Positions 53,461-62,800 of a DNA stretch of 64,000 bases are shown here, piece after piece (within the stretch, counting starts at the first letter, position 1; each line of letters opens with the position of its first letter). The stretch lies in contig OY759220.1 of assembly GCA_963662175.1 (NCBI GenBank), positions 47,154,136-47,218,135 of the forward strand, read 5' to 3'. The DNA is from Aradus depressus. Its lineage: Eukaryota > Arthropoda > Insecta > Hemiptera > Aradidae. The position numbers and the translations under genes are program-made. The notes under the pieces were generated by a model. It saw nothing but the letters and a program-made list of their open reading frames with translations, ran no database searches and was not told the DNA's origin.

Positions 53461-53475
53461 TTTGGGGTCACCAAT
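53461..53475 (-). promoter_or_regulatory. Primer-binding site, probably tRNA-Trp
   Basis: Directly after the 5' LTR the minus strand reads ATTGGTGACCCCAAA. TGGTGACCCC is complementary to the 3' end of insect tRNA-Trp, the primer used by CsRn1-type elements. Beyond ten bases the match weakens. Confidence 0.75.
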
Positions 53476-53693
53476 TGTAAGTCTCTTAATCTGAATTAAT
53501 AACAACAACAACTTGAATAATACACTTTTAATTATAAATTCTAATAATCAATGACATAACATTTTGACGCCACTTTGTAAGTCTCTTGAATATCGACAAC
53601 ACCTTGAATAATACACTTTTACACGCGGTCAGTTTATTTGTTTTTTTAAGATGGCGATCACTATAATGGGGAGCTCAGAGGGAGGTTTCCACA
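53476..53693 (-). repeat. 5' LTR (218 bp)
   Basis: Same ends as the 3' LTR. Apart from the missing 91-bp unit, I count three substitutions and one 2-base indel between the two. TTGTAAGTCTCTT occurs both at its end and internally, so the LTR is itself built from two related units. Confidence 0.92.
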
Positions 53694-53697
53694 CTAT

Positions 53698-54544
53698 TCA
53701 TTTTCCCTGTTAACCCAGTAAGATAATTTATTTATACCTTTGTATTGTATTTAACATTTTTGCAAACATTTAGAAAGAGAAAATTGGGCATCTCTTTAGA
53801 AATTCAAATGAAAAGTATGTTGTTTATGTCGTATCGCCTATTGCCAGATTCCTCTTTCGTCCTAAATGTTGCCTACCTAGGTTTATTCACCTAGGGTTTG
53901 GGTAGTTATAACTAAACCTGTGGATGGTGTGGTGTAATGCTGAAACAGGTAGTTTATGGACACATTTCTTAGAGAGTCAATATTTCAAAAAACAAAGTTT
54001 GACTATATTATTTACTGAAGATGGAGTCAAGAGTAGGTTATAATGGAACCCTCTTGGAGAGGGATTTTCAGGATTGAAACATCTTCTTGGAACATTAAAC
54101 CAGTGTTAGATGTGAATGGGGGGGGGGGGGGGGGGGGAGGGGGGGGGGGGGGAGTTGTTCTTCTTTGGTGGGGTGTGATCCATCTTAGTTTGAGGGGTGT
54201 GTTTTATAGGGGAGGTCCGGAGGTCCGGGGACACTCATGCAGATGAGGCGGACCCAGCCAAAGACAGGGTCTCTCTGCCCTCTTTCAAATTTGTGGATAG
54301 CACTCGGGGGGATTGCCCATGTATCATGTCCCAATCCCCCCCTCCCCCCTCCCACCGGATAGAGGTGTCTCTCTGAAAGGGGTAAAGGGGTGGATTTGCC
54401 GGATATCGAGTTTGCCCCCCCCCCCCCTCCCCCCTCCACTGTCTGATTGCTGATATGTAGATCCTCCCTATTTTTCTCTTCTCTTTCCTTTTTTCTTTGG
54501 AACTGTTGACGAGACCCTTTTCTTTATATTCCTTTTTATTTCCC
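53698..54544. other. Interval with G tracts and a dispersed phrase
   Basis: GTAATGCTGAAACAGGTAGT at about 53935 is the inverted partner of 43990-44030. G20 and G14 runs (one A between) fill 54118-54152 and C13 lies at 54415-54427. No gene. Confidence 0.5.
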
Positions 54545-54627
54545 CAGCTAGTATAGGGGAAGTTATGTAATCGGTCAGATATTCATTTGATTTTTACTGG
54601 AATTTCATGTTTTCCAACACACTGAAT

Positions 54628-54668
54628 ACATAGGATTAGGATTAGGATTAGAATTAGGATTAGGGTTA
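54628..54668. repeat. Interstitial (TTAGGA)n-type hexamer repeat
   Basis: Six or seven hexamers, mostly TAGGAT with one TAGAAT and a final TAGGGT. Followed by a CA/TA-rich microsatellite to about 54860. Confidence 0.9.
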
Positions 54669-54884
54669 TAGATGCTCAACATCAAGGTCATAAGCATCTA
54701 AATACTTTGGGATGGAGACAGATGCATATCCATACATATGCAAATACACACACATATATACATATGTACACACATCTATACATATATATATACACATATA
54801 CAGACATAAATCTATGTACATATATATACACATATTATATGTTGAACTGAATACATATAATATATGTATTACTATCACATATGT

Positions 54885-55290
54885 ATAATAACTACCGTTG
54901 TAATGAATGTATCGACACAAAATTTCATATGTGATTTCAAAACTCAAAAAAGACAACATTTATTAATTTTCAGGAGAATCGGCAGAAGAGAAGTGGGGGA
55001 TGAGAGGAGTGCTCAACTCAAAAACCCCATTAACTGCCGATGTAATGAATGTATCGATATGAAATTTCATATTTGAAGTTAAAAACCAATGACATAACCT
55101 GTCAAACTTCAGCGATATCGGCTGAAGAGAAGTGGGGGATTAGAGGAGTGCTCAACTCAAAAACCCCATTAACTGCCGATGTAATGAATGTATCGACATG
55201 AAATTTCATATTTGAAGTTAAATACCAATGACATAACCTGTCAAATTTCAGCGATATCGGCTGAAGGGAAAAGGGGGTTCAGGGGATTTA
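54885..55290 (+). repeat. Dispersed monomer family in tandem, ~139-bp period
   Basis: Three linked monomers. GCTCAACTCAAAAACCCCAT occurs at 55011 and 55150. Each unit has TGAATGTATCGACA-type and TTCAGCGATATCGGCTGA blocks. An isolated left edge of the long form (GTATAGGGGAAGTTATGTAA) lies at 54551-54620, separated by the microsatellites. Confidence 0.9.
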
Positions 55291-55589
55291 TAGGAGCTTG
55301 TATGTAAAGTCATTGAATATAAGCGCAAACAGTAGACTGGTTGTGGAGGGGGAGCGAAAAGTTAATTGATTAATTTATTCTAGGGAAGTACTGATGACCA
55401 ATTGCACTTTGTGGTCTGCACTTGAGAGCCGAATGCATAATGCGGCCGGCCAATGCAACAACTTTAAACTATAATTTTTGTTGTGATTGTATATTTTATA
55501 TTGTTCGGGGAACTGACTCTCTCGTGCGGTACATGTTAAATTTCTTGAAAATTCCATGGTAATCTTTGGAAGAGCTAGTACTCATGTTA

Positions 55590-55757
55590 TGTTTCGGGTC
55601 GTTCCACCCCCCCCCCCCCCCCTTTCTATATTTTGAGTCGCCACATAGCCTATTTTTCAATAGGGTTTATGAGAATGCTGCTATATGAGAAATTTCATGA
55701 AAATCCGATTAGCCGTGATTTTGGAACAACTCCCGTTTCAACTTTATTAATCTAGAT
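55590..55757 (+). repeat. RTE-like retrotransposon 3' tail, copy 3
   Basis: GTCGCCACATAGCCTATTTT, ATTTCATGAAAATCCGAT and CAACTTTATTAATCTAGAT in the order seen at 28256-28386 and 29150-29307, again beginning with a C tract (C16, 55607-55622). Confidence 0.6.
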
Positions 55758-56354
55758 TAGTGAGTTGTGTAACTAGACTGTACGGACTCTACGGCGGAAG
55801 GAAGTGAGGGAACCCACAGTTGTGTCTTGCAATGGAGTGCAAACACAAGTAAAGATGCTTGAATTTCATTTTGAGATGCAATAAAGAGGTGAGATGTTGT
55901 GGGCGCTCATTTGGTCAACTCTACCCTTATACGTGGTTTCTTTGTCTGATTTTTAGTTTTTTCAGTTCCAAATACAAAAGATGTGCTTTTGTTGAAGACA
56001 GGTAGCTGTTTTCTCACGGTCCCCCTTCCAGAAGACAATGAAAACAAAAGAAGATAAAACAAAAAAAAAACAAGAACAGTGAAAAATAAAAAGATAATAA
56101 GTATTAAAGAAGTGTCTGATGAAGCGAGGATATATAGTAATCAATAGTGAAAGAGGTGGATGGAGGTGGTCGGGTGGGACACTGGGACACTGGAGGACGG
56201 CTAATTAGAGACGTGTTGTAGAACAAAGCGGTCCTGTTATCCACGGAGTCTGCCCTGGGTACATCTGAGTGCAGGGCTCTGTCAAGGACATCGAGAACCT
56301 TCACAACTCCCCCGAGGTTCTCTGCATTACACTTTTAGTAGATGTAGACAACAT
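55758..56354. other. No recognised feature
   Basis: AT-rich sequence with short open frames lacking any family character. Confidence 0.4.
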
Positions 56355-56790
56355 ATCACCACAATTTCATTATTTCCGACACCCTGATTACATAAAATAA
56401 ATAATACAATTTCCGTCTGTCTGCGAACACGATAACTCCCGATAGAATGGATGTATCCACACGAAATTGTATATATGTATCCATAACCCTCTAAGAACGA
56501 CCCGCTGTTAATTTTTAACCAAATCGGCCAAAGGGAAGGGGGATTAGGTGGAAGGCTTTAACACAAAAAGACTGCCGTTGTGATGAATGTATCGACACAA
56601 AACTAGGTGGAAGGCTTTAACACAAAAAGACTGCCTTTGTGATGAATGTATCGACACAGAATTAGGTGGAAGGCTTTAACACAAAAAGACTGCCGTTGTG
56701 ATGAATGTATCGACACAAAATTCATATGTAAATTCAAAACCCCATAAGGACGACACCTATTATATTATATTTCCGCGATATTGAGAGAAG
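56355..56790 (+). repeat. Dispersed monomer family, long form with internal 59-bp triplication
   Basis: ATAACTCCCGATAGAATGGA, CCAAATCGGCCAAAGGGAAG and ATGAATGTATCGACAC blocks in order. The last block has been amplified three times: units start at 56545, 56604 and 56663 (59-bp period), each with TAGGTGGAAGGCTTTAACAC. The copies differ at only a few bases. Confidence 0.92.
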
Positions 56791-57070
56791 GAATGGGACA
56801 TCGAGACACAAAATTTATGTAGTTTGAGGATTTAGGAGCCCAAATGTAAGTCAACTATTGAATAATACATGAAGAAGAGGGAGTGAAAATTTAATTGATT
56901 AATTCGTTCTGGGGAAGTACATTGCCGACGATTTACCGACGACCCTTTTATTTATCGAGGATTAAAAATATTTCATTCAAATATAAGAAACTAACAATGA
57001 ATACAGGGAAGTTCAAACAAGGATAAGGGAATGTTATGAAATTCCGGGGAAAACACAAGAGCATTTCTAA

Positions 57071-57232
57071 CTTTCCTTAGCAGGGGCAGTGAAAATAAAG
57101 CACTGTTTCGATGGAATCTGCATAACTTTCCTTCGCAGGGGCAGTGAAAATAAGGCACTGTTTCGGTGGAATCTGCATAACTTTCCTTAGCAGGGGCAGT
57201 GAAAATAAGGCACTGTTTCGATGGAATCTGAA
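57071..57232. repeat. 55-bp minisatellite, 3 copies
   Basis: Units start at 57071, 57126 and 57181 and contain CTTTCCTTAGCAGGGGCAGT and GCACTGTTTCGATGGAATCT with few changes. The 127-codon minus frame over it is not in register with the 55-bp period. Confidence 0.95.
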
Positions 57233-57990
57233 CGAAAAAAAGTTCTCCAAATGTCAAAAATAAATTAGCTTCACGAAGATACGAATAGTGTTGCAGTCCA
57301 TTAGAAATAGGTTGTGATCCGTAACTGTCAGATCTCATTGCGAACACATCCATCTCAGTTACCCACAGAATCATTCATTAACATTCAAAAACCCCCATCG
57401 TTACCCATTTTGGGCATACCACAAGAATTGTATAGATTTTAGTTAGTTATTATGACTCATGCGCGGGCTTTAACCACGAGGTCATATCGCCTATTACCAG
57501 AGCGCTAAAGTGTATATATTTTGCGGGGTTTATATCAACAATATCGTCCCAGTTTGCAGTTGGTTGACAGGTTAGCAAGAACTACGAAATACAAGACACA
57601 AAGAAGACTAGAAAACTTTGTTTTTTTCTTCCTTTTTGACCAGACAATAATTCTGATTTATATGAAAAGTGCCTAATCTTTATGTGTTGTGAATATTTAG
57701 CAATTCTCCAACTGACAATTAATAGGTTCGTGATAAGTTTGTTCACTTCAAGTTTCATTTTAATTTATTGTCGTAATTAATAAGCAATTAAGGCCGACGG
57801 CCATATTAGCCTTGGACAGACAAACATACAGATTAACGAACAATTATTGCTTTTGAATGAATGAATAACTCAATGTTTATTTAATGTAACCGCCAACTCA
57901 GGTCAGGGCCTTTCCCATTTAGATGAAACGTTTCAGAAAGCGTGGAAGCTGAGGTTAGTGTTGTCGCGTGTTCTTGTCGCGAATACCATC
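57233..57990. other. No recognised feature
   Basis: AT-rich, without gene or repeat that I can name. Confidence 0.4.
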
Positions 57991-58415
57991 TGGGGGTGGT
58001 TAGTGTAGATGTTCGTTGTAGCGAACGGACATTGGGGCGAATTCCCTCTAACTGGGATGGGTGGTTCGTGTGGCTATGCGTTGTGGCGAACGGACATTGG
58101 AGCGAATTCACTCTAACTGTGATGGGTGGTTAGTGTGGCTGTGCGTTGTGGCGAACGGACATTGGGGCGAATTCACTCTAACTGCGATGGGTGCTTAGTG
58201 TGGCTGTGCGTTGTGGCGACTGGACATTGGGGCGAATTCCCTCTAACTGTGATGGGTGGTTAGTGTGGCTGTGCGTTGTGGCGAACGGACATTGGGGCGA
58301 ATTCACTCTAACTGCGATGGGTGCTTAGTGTGGCTGTGCGTTGTGGCGAATGGACATTGGGGCGAATTCTCTCTAACTGTGATGGCTGGTTAGTGTGGCT
58401 GTGCGTTGTGGCGAA
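57991..58415. repeat. 65-bp minisatellite, about 6.5 copies
   Basis: Units at 57991, 58056, 58121, 58186, 58251, 58316 and a partial at 58381. Each has GGTTAGTGTGGCTGTGCGTT, GTGGCGAACGGACATTGG and GCGAATTCACTCTAACTG. The first is most diverged. GGTGCTTAGTG variants alternate with GGTGGTTAGTG in the later units. Confidence 0.97.
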
Positions 58416-59159
58416 CTCCCCACAACTCTCTATAGTTTACCCTTTTCATTAACAAACAGATTGACATGTACATTTTTTTCGTTTTCGTATTCTGGGGATT
58501 GGAAAACATGAAATACCGGTACAAATACAGGGTGAAATACCGGTACACATAGCTCTTCGGTTTGCACATTGCCCCTCCAGTTTGTGCATATCCCATCCGG
58601 TTTGCACATAGCCAGAGAGGTCTTATGTTCCATTTTGTATCCTTTGTTCAATTGGACAAGGTTTGAGATTGTAAGAATTCATGAGCGCCAGTTCCCGTTA
58701 TATTGTTAAGCGTATTATCTTCCATTTTTTTCGATTACAATCTGATTAAAATAACCTGTGAAGGAAGATTGGAGAATAAAAAGAGCCATTTTATACCAAC
58801 AAATGTTATATGTTGCGGTTTTTATCAACTGGAAGATAGGTGATGAGAATGGTCGATGAAGGAACAAGAACTACATCGCAATAACGGTTCCAATTGAATT
58901 TAATATTTAGAGTGCATATGGTTTAGAGTTCTGTGGCTTCACCTGGGATACTTCATATAAACTAGATATAGACTCTCTATTCTTCCATCTTTCTAGTTAT
59001 CTAGTTGTTATAGTTCTTAAGATATAAACAAATTGATATAATCTCTGTTTGCATCCTGCATCTTGCATCCTGTAACGAATTGTTTTCGTTTTAATTCCTA
59101 TAGAAATACGATGTTAAATTTTCATCGAAATTGTTTATGTTTTAATATGAAAAAAAAAA
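58416..59159. other. Interval with one partial dispersed-repeat copy
   Basis: A minus fragment of the monomer family's long form lies at 58430-58515 (GGATTGGAAAACATGAAAT). AAATACCGGTACA is repeated at 58511 and 58533. No gene. Confidence 0.45.
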
Positions 59160-59330
59160 TTCATTGTGTCTGTAAATGCTCCGGATTCAGATTTCAGTAT
59201 CCAGAACCCCACAAGGACGACGCTAATTGATTTTCAGCCAAATCCGTGGAAAGGCAGGGGTTTAACATAAAAACACATTAACTGACCAAGTAATGAATGA
59301 ATTAAATTCAAAATTATACGACACGAAATT
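59160..59330 (+). repeat. Dispersed ~140-bp monomer family, copy 59160
   Basis: GAACCCCACAAGGACGACGC, TTGATTTTCAGCCAAATCC and a decayed monomer start (TGAATGAATTAAATTC). Followed by a C15 tract at 59392-59406. Confidence 0.7.
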
Positions 59331-59514
59331 GAGTTGATGACTTTTTACAGTGACGGTTTTCAAGGTTTTTTGAGTGCAATCCTTCCCTCTGCCCCCCCCC
59401 CCCCCCTCCCCTCCTGGATCCCCTTATAAAATTTCGTCTTTTATTTTAAATTTAATTCATGGCGTTATTCCTTTCTCATTTCATTTATTTCTCTTTGAGA
59501 CACTTTCTCTCTCT

Positions 59515-59830
59515 TTATTTTTACTTCCCCGAATATAGGAAGTGATGTAATTTATTCGATCTGAAATTCCATGTTTATTATTCCGACCCCCTGATTGCAA
59601 AAATTAAAAGAAAAAGTCTAAGAGTCTGTGTGTGTTTGTCTGTGAACTTGATAACTCCCGATAGAATAAATGTATCGACAAGAAATTTAGTATGTAAATT
59701 CAAAATCCCATAAGGACGACACCTATCATTTTTCAGCAGAATTGTCAAAATAGAACGGGGTTCAGGGGAGGAGGGCTCAACTCAAACACCCCAATAACTG
59801 TCGATATAACGACACAAAATTTAGTATAGT
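59515..59830 (+). repeat. Dispersed ~140-bp monomer family, copy 59515 (best long form)
   Basis: The clearest whole copy. In order: left edge ACTTCCCCGAATATAGGAAG, ATTCCATGTTTATTATTCCG, GTCTGTGAACTTGATAACTC, CGATAGAATAAATGTATCGA, CCATAAGGACGACACCTATC, CAGCAGAATTGTC, GGGCTCAACTCAAACACC and a second monomer start at about 59790. Confidence 0.8.
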
Positions 59831-62800
59831 CGACCATTTTTTTAGCCCAAAAGATCGATTGTTTTATGTAATCTCGTCTAGTAATTACGTTTTTGCTCAG
59901 GCTAACTTTCGGTTTCATTACTTTCAGTTATTGGCTTGTTTTCTTTTTCTCTCTTAAGACCACTGTCTCATTCTCTTCCTCTTTCAGTCTTAAATACACT
60001 TCTCTCTTTAAATTTTTCTTTATGCCACTTTCTCTCTTCCTAGTTTTTTGCTTTAAACTTGGTGTAAGCTTATTATTATTGCCGTTTTTCTCTGTAAATA
60101 TATTATTTTTACATATTATTTGTGCTATTAAAAGTTGTAAAAATTTATTCGTTTACTCGAGAATTTAAAATAATTTTTCCTGTACTGTATGTAACCGAGA
60201 AGTAGTGAAGAAGATTTGGTATAAAAAACTTTTTTTTGTCAAAAAGGGGTTGTTTTCTCTCTGGCCCAATTGGGCATCCCCGTCTTATTTGCATGGGCAA
60301 CGTGTGAAAACAAGCCCTTACCTTCTACAGGGCCCAGGTTCGGCTTTTGTACAGGAGGATAGTTTACGAGGACCCCAAAGGTAGTAAATCAGCTGCTGAA
60401 GAGATGGGGCAAGGAGATTGGAGCCCAGGGAGGGAATACAGATACACAGGTGAGCCTGGGTGATCCCCAGCACTGGGACAGGGACAGGAGTAACACTGTA
60501 TATGGATCCTTAGATTCGCAATGTCTGCACCATTTTTTCAATACCAGTTTTCGGCATATCGAATTTTTCTATTCCGTCATCCTGGGATCTTAACTTTCTC
60601 GGATTGATCTATCATGTGCAATTTATTCATCAGTTACGGGAGGATAATTGATATCATAATCTAGCGCTACGCTTTTGAATCCGGCATTTTCGATCAGAAA
60701 CTGATTATATAGGGTTTTCTGAAATACGTTAAGTTCACGCAGTTTTTGGAAACAGCAGAGTTAACGCTGAAGCAAGACTGCTGTAGCTAGTTTCCTGCAT
60801 ATGGGATGAGAGAGGCAATAAGATGGAGTGTGGGTCCCGAAGTAAGCGGAGCACTATGATATGAGCTGTTGCGACACCCCCCAGGAGGCAGCAGGATAGG
60901 TCAGATCGACTTGTGACGCAAGGAAACCAGCGGATGACCTCTGCCCTTATTAGGCAGCCAGAGAGGAAATTAGTTGTCCAATATGATAAGCTGGCCCAAT
61001 ACTTCCAACAGCACGATCTATGCTAATTTCTCTATCAAAAGGGTTTCATACATTGTTTATTATTACAAGATCACAAAAAAAAAAAAAAAAAAGTGGTCGG
61101 TGAATGAACGCAATGCACCGGCGGATATTATTCAACCAAGGTCTTGCTCTGCCTCTGAAACTGAAACTTGGGTTGAAAATCAATCTTTATTTAAAATATG
61201 ACAAATTTAAATTGTGTCTAATATAGCATAGCTGTAAATAGCATTTATATTAGCATAATTACGTAGCTTAGAGATGCTTTTGTTCAAGGCATTCCAGATC
61301 AACATGTTACTAAGGTGAGCTAGGAAGGCTGTGAGGTCTGTTCCAGAAAGGAGCCGTTACAATGCATACAATCAGGCAAGTTGTCGGAGCAATATACCTG
61401 ATGGGACTTTACAATTAGAGTGTGTGGGGGAGGAGGCCTGCGGGGAGACTTGGCCTCTTTCGTTCGGACAGCCGACCTGACACCCACACCTCGAGTCGAG
61501 GGAGGGGAATTATGCAATTTGTAACAGTCTAATGAAGTGAGGAGGAAGGGAGGTGGAACATAGCCGGGGGGGAGCCTCTCATAGTGAGACACACATCGTG
61601 TACTGAAGTAAACCACACTTGGGCCAGTCTCCTCCCAGAACTCTTAGTACTCCGCCATTCACACATTATAGTGGATTTATTTAGAAATCTGCCGATCTAC
61701 ATAAACCGCGTCATGGAGTCGTTCTCTCGGCGTTAGAGCATATGCAATGATCCATCTATCTTTTTTTGTCAGCACAAACTTCCAAATTAGAAGTGTATGT
61801 AGAAATGTTTCCCGGCATACAAAACCAGTCAGTAAGTGGCATTATTCAACAGTCATCGAAACAAGAGATTATCCCCACGTTACGTGGATATCTCCACTAC
61901 CATACCTTTCAGTCATCTTTTGAATTTCTGTGTTGCATAGTAATAAAGGTTGTTTCCTCGTTTTCGTATCTTTTCATGTACCTGTAAAAGGTAAAATCTT
62001 CTACAGTCCCACTAATTCTGAGGCACATTCATGAAGTTTATGTTAAAATTGTTCTGAGATGTAAAAACTGCTAAAAAGAGGGAATTACCTTCCCGTATGG
62101 TTACCACAATCAATATGACGAGAAGAACTCAATAATGAAAAACTGCTTATCGATTATACTGATTTAGTGTTTATTGATTAGTTCATTAACACGATATAAT
62201 TGACATTCTTGGTCAATGACACACAGAAATTTATAAATAACGATTGTACTTGAGGTGACGCTATAATCTCTTTGAGTTTTACGTTGTACTATGTAATGTT
62301 GATTCTTCACTGATTTTCAAGTGGAAAATAATACCTAAATGTACAAATTCTTGCTGATGGACTCGAGTAGTTCTAACTGAAAACTGTGCCGTAACAGGTA
62401 ACATGTTTCATGTTATCTAAAGTCATAGAGACCATCAGTTTCTGTCCCTATGTATGTTCGTTTGAGCTTCTTGGGGAAACGGCTCAACGTAATGTATATT
62501 CATGAAATTGGCAGTGCTTTTCAATTGTCCTACTTGATTACTGTGACATCTTAACATTTTGGACGATAGGAGTTATCGGGAGCCCAAAACATAAAAAATG
62601 AGTACTCTTTAACGCTTCGTCGGATTTTACTAAAATTTCTCACCCAGCATCCTTATAATCCCGGTACAAACGTAGACTACCTTGCATCTCAGAATTGTGG
62701 GGGGGGGGGGGGGGGGGGGGGCTGTAAGAAGGCCCGAAGCATAAAATGAGTGCTAACTCTTTAACGCTTCATAAAATTTCACACGCAGCATCCTTATAAT

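Larger units (their letters stand above)
49024..53697 (-). mobile_element. CsRn1-like Ty3 LTR retrotransposon, complete but mutated
   Basis: A 4.67-kb element on the minus strand: 5' LTR at 53476-53693, 3' LTR at 49028-49338, four-base target duplication CTAT on each side (49024-49027, 53694-53697). Order in element direction: LTR, primer-binding site, gag, protease, reverse transcriptase, RNase H, integrase, polypurine tract, LTR. Three features point to the CsRn1 clade: a primer site fitting tRNA-Trp, a CX2H...C...C zinc motif in Gag in place of CCHC, and pol sequence. The LTRs differ by only a few bases apart from one duplication, so insertion is fairly recent. Stops, frameshifts and a deletion nevertheless disable it. 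No envelope gene. Confidence 0.92.

Noticed and set aside
61320..61616. 98-codon minus-strand proline-rich frame as a gene
   Set aside because: Composition only; no start context, splice edge or family motif.
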